Of a DNA stretch of 64,000 bases, positions 15,622-24,021 are shown one piece after another. Origin of the DNA: Synechococcus lacustris (GTDB lineage: Bacteria; Cyanobacteriota; Cyanobacteriia; PCC-6307; Cyanobiaceae). The number at the start of each line of letters is the position of its first letter. The first letter of the stretch is position 1. A program made the position numbers and the translations under genes. The notes under the pieces were generated by a model. The model had not been told where the DNA came from, did not search any database, and saw only the letters and a list, made by a program, of their open reading frames with translations. The DNA lies in the NCBI GenBank assembly GCA_903943975.1, contig CAJAQB010000008.1:1-64000 (forward strand). Direction: 5' to 3'.

Positions 15622-15692
15622 CACGCTGAACCCACCCCTGGGGTCAAGCTAGGGGGGCCGCCGTTGATGCGGCAGGCTGGGATTAAGGGAAT

Positions 15693-16424
15693 TTGGTAGT
15701 GGTTGTTGTGAAGTCTCTGGGGGACCTGGAAGCAATTCAGCAAACCTTGGAGGGCGAGAGCGCCGTTGGACAGCTGAGCTGGGCCCTAGAGCAGTTTGGC
15801 GCTGGTTTTGCGCTCACCACAAGTTTTGGAATTCAGTCGGCAGTGCTGCTGCACATGCTGCAGGGATTAAAGGCATTGGTGCCTGTGTACTGGATCGACA
15901 CGGGTTATCTGCCGGCGGAAACCTATGCCTATGCAGCCCAGCTCACGGAGTTGCTGCAATTAGACCTGCGGGTGGTGCAGCCGGAATGGAGTGCGGCCCG
16001 CATGGAAGCCTTGCTGGGGCGGCTTTGGGAAAGTGAAGATCCAGACGACCTGGGGACCTACCACCGGCTACGCAAGGTGGAACCGCTGGATCGGGCACTG
16101 ACAGCTGGGGCGGTGAGCTGTTGGGCCAGTGGGGTGCGTTCCCGCCAAACCGAGCACCGGGCAGCGATGCGGCCCCTCGAGCAGGTGCGGGGGCGCTGGA
16201 GCCTGCGACCGCTGCTGCGGTGGAGCAATCGCGAGGTCTTCTATTACCTGCAGGAGCATCACCTGCCCCAGCATCCCCTGTTTGACCAGGGCTACAGCAG
16301 CGTTGGTGATTGGCATTCCAGTGCCCCAGACGATGGCCAGGGCAGGGCCAGTCGCTTTGGCGGCAAACATCAGGAATGTGGCATCCATATGCCCACCCCC
16401 CTGGCGGAAGGGGCCGGCATCTGA
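15693..16424 (+). CDS. cysH: Phosphoadenylyl-sulfate reductase
   Basis: 243 residues. The P-loop-like LTTSFGIQSAVLLHML (about 42-57), the VYWIDTGYLPAETY segment (about 69-82), the KVEPLDRAL substrate block and the C-terminal KHQECGIHMP with the redox-active Cys define CysH. The cysteine pairs (CC and CxxC) of the iron-sulfur APS reductases are absent (SCWASGVR stands there), so this is the thioredoxin-dependent PAPS type. It makes sulfite from PAPS in assimilatory sulfate reduction. The TTG start at 15693 is uncertain; GTG at 15708 is an alternative. coaX follows after three bases. Confidence 0.93.
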   Translation: MVVVVVKSLGDLEAIQQTLEGESAVGQLSWALEQFGAGFALTTSFGIQSAVLLHMLQGLKALVPVYWIDTGYLPAETYAYAAQLTELLQLDLRVVQPEWSAARMEALLGRLWESEDPDDLGTYHRLRKVEPLDRALTAGAVSCWASGVRSRQTEHRAAMRPLEQVRGRWSLRPLLRWSNREVFYYLQEHHLPQHPLFDQGYSSVGDWHSSAPDDGQGRASRFGGKHQECGIHMPTPLAEGAGI

Positions 16425-16427
16425 GCC

Positions 16428-17120
16428 ATGGCCCGTTTGCTGTTGATCGGCAACAGCCGCTGGCATTGGGGGGAATGGCAGCAGGGCCAGTTGCGGCGCC
16501 ATTGGCATGGGGCGCCGCCGGGCCCCGGAGCTGACCTCCCGGCGGAGGCGCCAGACCTTTGGGCGGCGGTGGGTCCGGTGCCAATGGCGTTAGCCCCCTG
16601 GGCCGGGCGCCGGCTCGGCTTGGAGGCGGTGCCCCTGCTGGCATGCCCCCCCACCCTTGGGGTGGATAGGGCCCTGGGGGCCTGGGGCGCCTGGCGTTGC
16701 ACGGCGGCCCCGGTTTTTGTGGCCGATGCCGGCACCGCCCTCAGTTTCAGCTTGGTGGACCAGGCGGGCAGCTTCCTGGGGGGGCGCTTGATGGCGGGGG
16801 GGCTACTGCAACTGCGGGCCCTGCATGGGGCCACCGCTGCCTTGCCCGCCCTAGGTGCCCTTGAAGTGCCTTCAGCCCCTAGGCAAGACCCCTGGCCCAA
16901 GGCCCCGGCGGCGGCCATGGGCCAGGGGGTTTTGCAGGGGCTGGCCGGCGCCGTGGCCCTGGGCTTTAGCCAACGCCCCTGCCCAGAGGCCCCCTGGAGC
17001 CTTTGGCTCACTGGCGGCGACGGCGAGGCGTTGTTGCCGCTGCTCGAGGACCAAGGCCTAAAACCCCGCTGGGCCCCCAACCTTGCCCTGGAGGCCTTGG
17101 GCCAGCTGCTGGAGGCTTAG
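16428..17120 (+). CDS. coaX: Type III pantothenate kinase
   Basis: 230 residues. It starts MARLLLIGNSRWHWGEW, the CoaX ATP-binding opening (usually DxGNSR) here lacking the usual Asp before GNSR. It then has TLGVDRALGAWGAW (about 77-90), the substrate loop ADAGTALSFSLVD (about 99-111) with the catalytic Asp, and GGRLMAGGLLQLRAL (about 118-132). CoaX phosphorylates pantothenate in the first step of coenzyme A synthesis. It starts three bases after cysH and probably shares its transcript. Its stop overlaps the end of the convergent peroxiredoxin gene by four bases. Confidence 0.92.
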   Translation: MARLLLIGNSRWHWGEWQQGQLRRHWHGAPPGPGADLPAEAPDLWAAVGPVPMALAPWAGRRLGLEAVPLLACPPTLGVDRALGAWGAWRCTAAPVFVADAGTALSFSLVDQAGSFLGGRLMAGGLLQLRALHGATAALPALGALEVPSAPRQDPWPKAPAAAMGQGVLQGLAGAVALGFSQRPCPEAPWSLWLTGGDGEALLPLLEDQGLKPRWAPNLALEALGQLLEA

Positions 17121-17602
17121 GCCTCCGGGGTTGCTGGCTCGAGCCCCAGGTCCTTGAGGATGTCGTTGGCCATGGTTTCGGTTTTCACCTTCAGATAGAT
17201 CAGTTCGAGCTTGCCCTCGGCATCGATCACGAAGCTGTGGCGCATCATCCCCATGTATTCCTTGCCCATGAATTTTTTGAGGCCGTAGCTGCCGTAGGCA
17301 GTGGCCACTGGGCAGGGTTCTTCATCACTGAGCAGGGTGAAGGGCAGGCTGTATTTATCAATGAACTTGGCGTGGCTCTTGGCCCCGTCTTTGCTCACCC
17401 CCAGCACCTTGATGCCATGGGTTTCATAGGCGCTCCACTGGTCGCGGAAGTTGCAGGCTTCCTTGGTGCAGCCGGGGGTGTCGTCCTTTGGGTAGAAGTA
17501 AACGACCACCCGCTGGCCGCGGAAATCCTTGAGGGCCACTGGCTGGCCCTGCTGGTCTGGAAGGCTGAATTCAGGGGCGGGATCACCGATCTGCAGGGCC
17601 AT
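17117..17602 (-). CDS. bcp: Peroxiredoxin Q (bacterioferritin comigratory protein)
   Basis: 161 residues from ATG at 17602 (TTG at 17611 is an alternative). The thioredoxin-fold peroxiredoxin core shows GDPAPEFSLPDQQG at the start, and VVVYFYPKDDTPGCTKEACNFRD with the peroxidatic Cys in PGCT and the resolving Cys five residues later in EAC. This spacing marks the PrxQ/BCP class, which reduces hydroperoxides using thioredoxin. MGMMRHSFVIDAEGK is the usual C-terminal strand. It is a soluble enzyme. The next plus-strand gene starts 73 bp beyond its start codon. Confidence 0.94.
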   Translation of the reverse strand: MALQIGDPAPEFSLPDQQGQPVALKDFRGQRVVVYFYPKDDTPGCTKEACNFRDQWSAYETHGIKVLGVSKDGAKSHAKFIDKYSLPFTLLSDEEPCPVATAYGSYGLKKFMGKEYMGMMRHSFVIDAEGKLELIYLKVKTETMANDILKDLGLEPATPEA

Positions 17603-17675
17603 GGCAGGCAACGTCTGGCGGGGGGAGCCTAGGCAGCTGGGCCCCGGCTAGGGTCAGCTCGCCCGCCCCTTTGGC

Positions 17676-18182
17676 ATGCCAAGGATTGCCCGCCTGCTGC
17701 TGATCGTGCTGCTGGGTTTGCTCGGTTGCGCTGGGTTACTGCGGCTGTCGTTGCTGCCACCGCTGGTGGCCCGCACCAGTGGTGACGGCACCCTGTCGGA
17801 ACTGGAGGGGCAGGAGTCTTTGCAAGAGGTGCGCCAGCAGGCCGCTTCCTTGATGAGCCGATTTGTTGGTGGGGAAATCACGCGCCATTACTGGGGCGGC
17901 TTCACCCCCTATTTCGACGTCTTGGGCTTGGAGGTGCCGGTCAGCATGGAATCCGAGATCAACGTCTCCCCGGAGCGGGCAAGCCTGGCGCTGCGGCCCC
18001 GGCGCCTAGCGGAGCGTTATCTGGCCGAGGTGCAATTGGTAGACAACATGCCCCGGGGGGTCGCCTGTCGGGGCCAGGGAAAACCTGGAGCTTTTCAACT
18101 GCAGGGGCACCGCTTGAGCTGCCCGGAGGGCTGGATCGCCATGACGGATCCGCTGGTGCGGGCCAATCGAGAATCAAATTGA
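17676..18182 (+). CDS. Secreted or membrane-anchored protein, unknown function
   Basis: 168 residues. Residues 1-28 (MPRIARLLLIVLLGLLGCAGLLRLSLLPP) form a signal peptide or N-terminal anchor; Cys18 in LLGC could be lipidated but the following residues are not typical of a lipobox. The rest is soluble, with GGEITRHYWGGFTPYFDVLGLEVPVSME and two later Cys (ACRG, LSCPEG) that could pair outside the cytoplasm. I recognise no family. It lies upstream of, and on the same strand as, the tandem secreted VRGLW proteins. Confidence 0.6.
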   Translation: MPRIARLLLIVLLGLLGCAGLLRLSLLPPLVARTSGDGTLSELEGQESLQEVRQQAASLMSRFVGGEITRHYWGGFTPYFDVLGLEVPVSMESEINVSPERASLALRPRRLAERYLAEVQLVDNMPRGVACRGQGKPGAFQLQGHRLSCPEGWIAMTDPLVRANRESN

Positions 18183-18262
18183 GACTATGAGGGTCTCAAA
18201 GTCAAGTTGGCGATTTTCCGTTAACGCGCTAATTTTGCTTTGACGTGTCCGCCTCTTCTCCC

Positions 18263-18922
18263 ATGCTGAAGCGCATTGCTGCCGGCCTTCTTGCCGGTGC
18301 TGCCCTCTCCACCACTGCCCTGCCCGCCAGCGCCGACGTAAACACCGGCTCGGTGATCCGTTGGAACTCAGGCGCTGCCGTGTGGACCACCACCCTCGAT
18401 AACGTTTCCAGCTTCCTCAAGAGCAAGAACGCTGAAGCCCCCGACCGTGGCCTGAGCTCCGGCCTGGCTGCTTCCGGCTGGACCGCCAAGGAAGTCCAAG
18501 CTGGTCTGTCCAAGGAATACAACGTGGACGTTGTGGGCGTGTCCCGCTTCCTCTACTCCAAGGACGGCGTGAAGTTCCTGCAGGATCAAACCCGCAGCTA
18601 CTTCCCCTACTGGGCCCAGAAGAAGACCGCCGTTCAGGCCCTTCGTTCTGCCATCATCCTCGACTCTGTTGACGGCAAGCTGTCTTCCGCTGGCATCATG
18701 AAGACCCTGCCGGTGGACTTCCGTCTGGCCGACACCTGCAACACCTTCGACGGCAAGCAGAACATCTGTGCCCAAGGCAAGTGCAAGGGCGATGCCCAGT
18801 GCACCTCCCTGCTTTCCTGGTACGTGTTCCTCCCCGCCTGCATCCAGGCCAACCAGATCGTTGACAAGCTGGCCGCCAAGCCCGCTCCCGCTGGCTCCGC
18901 CCCCGTGCGCGGCCTCTGGTGA
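18263..18922 (+). CDS. Secreted DUF1400-like protein with C-terminal VRGLW
   Basis: 219 residues from ATG at 18263 (GTG at 18245 is in frame upstream). A clear signal peptide, MLKRIAAGLLAGAALSTTALPASA, is followed by a helical region that resembles the DUF1400 domain found in front of alpha/beta hydrolases (LSKEYNVDVVGVSRFLYSKDGVKFL, ALRSAIILDSVDGKLSSAGIMKTLPVDFRL). No hydrolase domain follows. A Cys-rich stretch (CNTFDGKQNICAQGKCKGDAQC), a short hydrophobic segment and a Pro/Ala linker end in VRGLW. It is predicted periplasmic or luminal. It has its own strong terminator. The neighbouring secreted gene ends with the same pentapeptide. Confidence 0.72.
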   Translation: MLKRIAAGLLAGAALSTTALPASADVNTGSVIRWNSGAAVWTTTLDNVSSFLKSKNAEAPDRGLSSGLAASGWTAKEVQAGLSKEYNVDVVGVSRFLYSKDGVKFLQDQTRSYFPYWAQKKTAVQALRSAIILDSVDGKLSSAGIMKTLPVDFRLADTCNTFDGKQNICAQGKCKGDAQCTSLLSWYVFLPACIQANQIVDKLAAKPAPAGSAPVRGLW

Positions 18923-18958
18923 TCAACAGCTGAATCACAGATTCAGCCTGTTATCTGG

Positions 18959-18986
18959 AACCCCGCCCCACGGCGGGGTTTTTTTA
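18959..18986 (+). terminator. Rho-independent terminator
   Basis: AACCCCGCC (18959-18967) pairs with GGCGGGGTT (18972-18980) around a CCAC loop, followed by a run of T to 18986. It ends the DUF1400-like gene and separates it from the next secreted protein. Confidence 0.9.
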
Positions 18987-19108
18987 TGGTTGGTTTTGAG
19001 CCAGTAGCTGGGCTTAGGGGCTCTGGCTTGAATCTTTAGAAAGGCTGAAAGGGTCGCTTGGCGAGCAAAGGATCTCCCCACGCTGAGGAAGTAGCTCAAG
19101 CTCCTCCC

Positions 19109-19375
19109 ATGCGTTTTGCTCTCCTGGCCTTGGCCGCTGGCGCCAGCGTCATTTCCTTGCTTCCCGCCCCTGCTGCGGCAGACACCCTCAGCAAGGAGAA
19201 GTACCTCAATGACGAAGGGGGTGTGGTACTTACCTGCAAGACCCCAAAGGACAACGGCCTGATGCGCGTTTGGGAAAATTGCGGTGATTGTGAGTACTAC
19301 TCCCTTTACAGCACCCCCGTGCCGCCGGTGACCTCCGCTTACCGGGTGCAGGAGGGGGTTCGCGGTCTCTGGTGA
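19109..19375 (+). CDS. Small secreted protein with C-terminal VRGLW
   Basis: 88 residues from ATG at 19109 (the frame is open back to TTG 19058). A signal peptide, MRFALLALAAGASVISLLPAPAAA, precedes a mature part of about 64 residues with three Cys (LTCKTP, ENCGDCEYYSLYS). The final residues VRGLW are identical to the end of the preceding secreted gene. The DNA around both stops is nearly identical (CGCGGYCTCTGGTGATC). It follows the terminator of that gene, so it has its own promoter. Not recognised as a named family; extracytoplasmic location is well supported, function unknown. Confidence 0.65.
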   Translation: MRFALLALAAGASVISLLPAPAAADTLSKEKYLNDEGGVVLTCKTPKDNGLMRVWENCGDCEYYSLYSTPVPPVTSAYRVQEGVRGLW

Positions 19376-19389
19376 TCGCAGACTTCAGC

Positions 19390-21576
19390 TCACAGCCTGC
19401 CGCTAAGCCTTTGGTGTTGCAGGGTTTGGGGCAGTTGACTGCCCAGGCGGGCCCTGAAGGCCTGCTCAAGGGTCTGGAGTACATCGGCCGGTAGCTGGGC
19501 ATCCAGCAGTTGGCGGTAGGCGGCGTCAGTGCCGAACCAGCGCTGCAGCAGGTTTTGATCAACTGGCAGCTGCAGCGCTTCAGACCATTCCTGCCGTTGG
19601 ATCTGCCACCCAGATGTTTCCAGAGCGGCATCAAGCAACTCCCAGGCCAGCGTGGAGCGGAGCCATTCCTGTTCCATTTGTTCCAGTTCAGTGCTGAACG
19701 GCCAGCTCTGGCCAGTGGCTTGGCGGAGCAGTTGGGCCGGGCCCGCCTGGGGCCGGCTGAATAACAGTTCCAACTGGCCCCGATCCGCCAGCAGCTCCTT
19801 CAGAGCTTCCCCCCAGGGCTGAATCTCGCCGGGGCTGGCCCCCTGCAGCAGGTTGCGGCCGATGATCAGCTCAAAGCGGTGGTCTGCGGCCAGGCCCTGG
19901 CGGAGGCTTTGTAGATCAGCGTTGGGGGCCAGCTGCAGCTCCGGGCTGCGCAACTGATCAAGCACCTGCAGTTGGGCCGCTAGCCGTTCGGCGTCGGCCC
20001 CTTCATTTACCTGCATCACCACCCCCCCCTCGGGGGTGCCAGCCAGGGCCGGCAGCACCCAGAGCAGGGAGCGGCAGCCCAGGGCAAGCACCCGGTGGTG
20101 CCTTTCCAGCCGGATCGGTTCCCAGAAGCGTTGTTGGAGGGCCTGGAGTCTTTCCCCCTCCTGGGCCATCTGGCGCTTCAGCCAGCGCTCCAGGCCGGCA
20201 TCGCTGGGGCCACTGCTCAGGGGTTCCCCCTGTTCGCTGGCGGATTCCGCGGCGGCGGAGAGTTGGGCGGCCCGCTGCAGCTGCAGTTGGCTGCGGCGTT
20301 GGCCTTCCCAGCCCTGCTTCCCCGGCTGCCAAAAAATTTGACCCTGGAGGGCCGTGGGTAGATATTGCTGGGCCACCCAGTGTTCGGCGTAGGCATGGGG
20401 GTAGCGATAGCCCACCCCGTCGCCAAAGGCGGAGCCATCTCGGTGGGCATCGCGCAGGTGGGCTGGCACCTGCTGGGCCCGTTCCTGCCGCAGGCTGCGC
20501 ACCGCATCAAAAAAGCCGAGGGCGCTGTTGCTTTTGCTGGTGCCCGCCAGGTAGAGGCTGGCCTGCACCAGGGGATAGAGCCCCTCCGGTAGGCCGATGC
20601 GATCGAAGGCGGCGGCACAGGCTTGCACCACCACAATCGCCTGGGGATCGGCCAGGCCAATGTCCTCCCCGGCGGCAATCAAGAGGCGGCGGAAGATGAA
20701 GCGGGGATCCTCCCCGGCTTCCACCATGCGGGCCAACCAAAACAGCACCGCATCGGGATCACTGCCGCGGATCGACTTGATGAAGGCGCTGATGGTGTCG
20801 AAATGGGCATCCCCTTGTTTGTCGTAGAGCACCGCCTGTTGCTGAATTGATTGCTCCGCCACGGCGAGGTCAATCAGTACCACCCCTTCCCCATTGGCGG
20901 GGGTGGTGTCCACCGCCAGCTCCAGGGCATTCAGCAGGGTGCGGGCATCACCGCCGGCCACGCCCACCAGGTGTTGGCGGGCGGCAGGCTCCACCACCAC
21001 CTTCAGGCAGCCATAGCCCCGCTCCCGGTCGCTGAGGGCCCGATCGATCACCCGCTGCAGGTCTTGGTGGCCCAGGGGTTGGAGCCGAAACAGGCGGGAA
21101 CGGCTCACCAGGGCCTTGTTCACCTCAAAGAAGGGGTTCTCGGTGGTGGCACCGATCAGGGTCACCGTGCCGTTCTCCACACAGCCCAGCAGGGCGTCCT
21201 GCTGGGCTGTGTTGAACCGGTGCACCTCATCGATAAACAGCAGACTGCGCAGCCCATGGCGGCCCAGCCGTTCGCGGGCCTGCTCGATTTCCGTGCGCAG
21301 GTCCTTGATGCCAGCCAGCACGGCGTTGAGGCTGCTGAAGTGGCAACGGGTGCTGTTGGCAATGATCCGGGCCAGGGTGGTTTTACCTGTGCCGGGGGGG
21401 CCATGGAAAATCAGGCTGCCCAGCCGGTCGGCGGCAATCGCCCGGCGCAACAGGCGGCCGGGGCCGAGGATGTCCCCCTGGCCGATGAAATCGTCGAGGC
21501 TTTGGGGTCTCAGCCGTTCCGCCAGGGGGGCCTGCCGTTGCAGCTGTTGTTCCCTTTGGTGGTCAAACAGGTCCAT
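19390..21576 (-). CDS. rarA: RarA/MgsA AAA+ ATPase fused to a methyltransferase-like domain
   Basis: 728 residues from ATG at 21576. Residues 1-430 are a complete RarA (MgsA, WRNIP1 homologue): RPQSLDDFIGQGDILGPG, Walker A GPPGTGKTT near 60, Walker B LLFIDEVHR near 112, sensor region TENPFFEVNKALVSRSRLF, and the C-terminal VGYRYPHAYAEHWV end. RarA acts at stalled replication forks. The remaining ~290 residues begin after a linker at about 470 and look like a degenerate Rossmann methyltransferase (HHRVLALGCRSLLWVLPAL), with the usual GxGxG loop not intact. This two-part protein is known from cyanobacteria. Its start codon faces, within 65 bp, the divergent adaptor lipoprotein gene. Confidence 0.92.
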   Translation of the reverse strand: MDLFDHQREQQLQRQAPLAERLRPQSLDDFIGQGDILGPGRLLRRAIAADRLGSLIFHGPPGTGKTTLARIIANSTRCHFSSLNAVLAGIKDLRTEIEQARERLGRHGLRSLLFIDEVHRFNTAQQDALLGCVENGTVTLIGATTENPFFEVNKALVSRSRLFRLQPLGHQDLQRVIDRALSDRERGYGCLKVVVEPAARQHLVGVAGGDARTLLNALELAVDTTPANGEGVVLIDLAVAEQSIQQQAVLYDKQGDAHFDTISAFIKSIRGSDPDAVLFWLARMVEAGEDPRFIFRRLLIAAGEDIGLADPQAIVVVQACAAAFDRIGLPEGLYPLVQASLYLAGTSKSNSALGFFDAVRSLRQERAQQVPAHLRDAHRDGSAFGDGVGYRYPHAYAEHWVAQQYLPTALQGQIFWQPGKQGWEGQRRSQLQLQRAAQLSAAAESASEQGEPLSSGPSDAGLERWLKRQMAQEGERLQALQQRFWEPIRLERHHRVLALGCRSLLWVLPALAGTPEGGVVMQVNEGADAERLAAQLQVLDQLRSPELQLAPNADLQSLRQGLAADHRFELIIGRNLLQGASPGEIQPWGEALKELLADRGQLELLFSRPQAGPAQLLRQATGQSWPFSTELEQMEQEWLRSTLAWELLDAALETSGWQIQRQEWSEALQLPVDQNLLQRWFGTDAAYRQLLDAQLPADVLQTLEQAFRARLGSQLPQTLQHQRLSGRL

Positions 21577-21640
21577 GGACCCAACTGTGCCGGGCCCTGG
21601 TCGCAGTGCCACTGGTCAGGCAGGCTTATGGGCGAGTGGC

Positions 21641-22879
21641 TTGAAGCTTTTGTTGCGATCAGCGCCGGCGGTTCATCCCAGGGGGGGCTTGGGATTGCTG
21701 CCCCTGGCCCTGCTGCCCTTGGCAGCGCTGGGCCTGGGGGGCTGTGGCCAGCAGCAGCCCCGGGCAAAACCCGTGCCGGTGAGCACCGTGCGGATCCAGG
21801 CATCAAACTTTCGCGATTTAGGCGATTACATCAGCACCCTGGAGGCGGTGGAGGAGGTAAAGCTGGCGGCGGTGACCAGTGGTCGCATTGCTGAACGGCT
21901 GGTGCAAGAAGGGGACCAGGTGCGGCAGGGCCAGGTGTTGCTGCGGTTGAGGGTGCGGGAGCGCACTGCTGATTTATTGGAGGCCCAGGCCAAGCTGTCA
22001 AACAGTGAAGCCCAGGTGGCGGAGGTGCGGGCCCGCTTGGAAAAGGACAAGGCCAATTACCAGCGCTATCAATATTTGAAGGGTCAGGGCGCCTCCAGTG
22101 CCCAGGAACTTGACTCCTACCGTTCCCAATTCCTCTCCCAACAGGCGAGCCTCAAGGCCAGTCAAGACAGCGTTCTGGCCGCCAAGGCCGCCCTGGAGGC
22201 CGCCAGCTCCCGGCTCTCCGACAAGATTGTGAGTGCCCCCATCCCTGGCCAGGTGAGTGCCATCAAGGTGAAGCTGGGGGATGTAATCAAGGAAGGCGAC
22301 CCCTTCACCAGCATCCTGCGCAACGACAGGCTGCTCACCCGCATCGAGATTCCCGCCAGTCAGCTGGCGAAGACACGGCCAGGTTTGCCGGTGTTTCTGC
22401 AGGACCCCAGCAGCCGGCGGCCCTTGGCCGAGGGCCGGCTGAGCTTTGTGAATCCAGAGGTGGATGCCAGCACCCAGGCGTTGCTAACGAAAGCTGAATT
22501 CGCTAATCCCTCCGCTGCGCTGCGCAGTGGCCTGCGGGTGCGCACCCTGGTGGAATTTGACCAAAAACAGCAGCTGGCGGTGCCCTTTGCGGCCGTTAGC
22601 CAGAGCGCTGGCCAGAGCTTTGTGTATGTGCTTGGTCGGGCGGCTGATCTGCCCGCCGACCAGCGCCAGGGCCTCGGGCCCCTCCCCGCAAACGCCCCCT
22701 TGGCGATCAAGCTGCCCGTGCGCCTGGGCCCTTTGCAAAACAACTGTTACCCGGTGTTGGCAGGCCTGCAGCGCGGCCAACGCCTAATCAGCAGCAACCT
22801 GCTTAACCTGCGCAATGGCACCGCAGTTAAACCGAGGCCCGCCAAGCGCTCTGCGCCGGTTTGCTCCCCGGATCGTTGA
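21641..22879 (+). CDS. RND efflux periplasmic adaptor lipoprotein (copy 1)
   Basis: 412 residues from TTG at 21641. A basic N-terminus, hydrophobic stretch and LGGC lipobox (Cys32) mark a lipoprotein. The mature part is a membrane-fusion protein: LEAVEEVKLAAVTSGRIAERLVQEGDQVRQGQVLLRL is the split biotinyl-lipoyl domain, about 110-185 forms a coiled-coil hairpin (EAQAKLSNSEAQVAEVRARLEKD), then IVSAPIPGQVSAIKVKLGDVIKEGD closes the lipoyl half, followed by beta-barrel domains. It delivers substrate from an RND pump to an outer-membrane channel. The ATG at 21575 is an alternative start but would overlap rarA. It is followed after 47 bp by a second adaptor. Confidence 0.88.
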   Translation: MKLLLRSAPAVHPRGGLGLLPLALLPLAALGLGGCGQQQPRAKPVPVSTVRIQASNFRDLGDYISTLEAVEEVKLAAVTSGRIAERLVQEGDQVRQGQVLLRLRVRERTADLLEAQAKLSNSEAQVAEVRARLEKDKANYQRYQYLKGQGASSAQELDSYRSQFLSQQASLKASQDSVLAAKAALEAASSRLSDKIVSAPIPGQVSAIKVKLGDVIKEGDPFTSILRNDRLLTRIEIPASQLAKTRPGLPVFLQDPSSRRPLAEGRLSFVNPEVDASTQALLTKAEFANPSAALRSGLRVRTLVEFDQKQQLAVPFAAVSQSAGQSFVYVLGRAADLPADQRQGLGPLPANAPLAIKLPVRLGPLQNNCYPVLAGLQRGQRLISSNLLNLRNGTAVKPRPAKRSAPVCSPDR

Positions 22880-22926
22880 CCTTAAAAGGGTGTTCTGCGT
22901 AGGGTCACGCCACATACCCTGCAGCT

Positions 22927-24021
22927 TTGTTTTTTTCTGAATCCCAGCGGCTGTTGTTTGGCGGACTGGCCGGATCAATCTTGGCCCTGCCCTTGGCCGG
23001 TTGCTTTAAGCCCAATATCCTGCCGCCGGCGACACCCCATTTCAATTTGGTGTCGCCCCAGCTGAACCTGTTCAACGACCAGGCCAACTACCAGAGCACC
23101 CTTGAATCGGTGCGCAATGTCAATTTGGCGGCGGAGATATCTGGTCGCATCGTGAAGATGCCCATGCAGGAAGGCCAGATCGTGCAGCCGGGGGATCGTT
23201 TGTTTGTGCTTGATCAGGTGCAGCAGCGGGCCCAAGTTAATGCCAATGCCGCTGAGGCCCGCAAGGATCTAGTAAATGCTGAGCGCTACATCTTTTTGAA
23301 TAACCAGGGGGCCGTATCTACCAAGGACCGTGATTCCTACGTAACCCAGGCGATTCAGAGCGCCGATATGCTCAAGGCAGACAAGGCAACCCTTGGCTAC
23401 AAGACGGTTTTGGCGCCGATTGCCGGTGAAGTGGGCAACATCAACCATAAGTTGGGAGATGTGGTTAACCAGGGTGAAACGGTTGTAAATATTGTCGACA
23501 ATCGCCATCTGTGGGTGCGTCTGAATGTGCCCGGTGACCTGGCCTATCGGGTCAAGTTGGGGCTACCTGTGGTCTTGGAAGCCCCTGATCGCCCGGAACT
23601 TATTGCCAACGGCCAGGTAACTTTTATTGCCCCCTCCCTCGACAAGCAGAGTCAAACCCTGTTGGTGAAGGCCACCTTTAACAACAGTGATGGGGCCCTG
23701 CGCAATAACCAGCGGGTCAATGCGATCCTGCGCTTTGGTTCTGGCAGCAGCCTTGCCATCCCCGAGGCGGCGGTGCTGCTGCAGGCAGGCCAAAGCTTTG
23801 TTTTCCTGGCGGTCCCCGCAGCCCAGGCCAGGCAGGCGCTGGGCCGGGCCCTCGATCCGCCGCCGCCGGCCGGCTCGTTGGTGGCCCTGCAGGTGCCTGT
23901 GACCCTTGGCAGCCTCCAAAACGGTAAGTTTGCAGTTAAGGCAGGGCTCAAGCCCAGTGACCGTTTGCTGCTGGGCAATCTCGCCCAGTTGCGCAGCGGT
24001 ATGGCGGTGCCAGCCAAATGA
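22927..24021 (+). CDS. RND efflux periplasmic adaptor lipoprotein (copy 2)
   Basis: 364 residues from TTG at 22927. The signal peptide ends in LAGC (Cys26), a good lipobox. LESVRNVNLAAEISGRIVKMPMQEGQIVQPGDRLFVLD is the first half of the lipoyl domain and TVLAPIAGEVGNINHKLGDVVNQGE the second. The hairpin between them is much shorter than in copy 1. The beta-barrel part follows (LWVRLNVPGDLAYRVKLGLPVVLE). Its stop overlaps the RND pump start by four bases (ATGA), so this adaptor is translationally coupled to the pump. Base use is a little more A/T-rich than in rarA next door. Confidence 0.9.
   Translation: MFFSESQRLLFGGLAGSILALPLAGCFKPNILPPATPHFNLVSPQLNLFNDQANYQSTLESVRNVNLAAEISGRIVKMPMQEGQIVQPGDRLFVLDQVQQRAQVNANAAEARKDLVNAERYIFLNNQGAVSTKDRDSYVTQAIQSADMLKADKATLGYKTVLAPIAGEVGNINHKLGDVVNQGETVVNIVDNRHLWVRLNVPGDLAYRVKLGLPVVLEAPDRPELIANGQVTFIAPSLDKQSQTLLVKATFNNSDGALRNNQRVNAILRFGSGSSLAIPEAAVLLQAGQSFVFLAVPAAQARQALGRALDPPPPAGSLVALQVPVTLGSLQNGKFAVKAGLKPSDRLLLGNLAQLRSGMAVPAK

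Noticed and set aside
20851-21894. 347-codon plus-strand frame over rarA
   Set aside because: Antisense to the RarA ATPase domain; low-complexity Gly/Gln/His composition with no fold.
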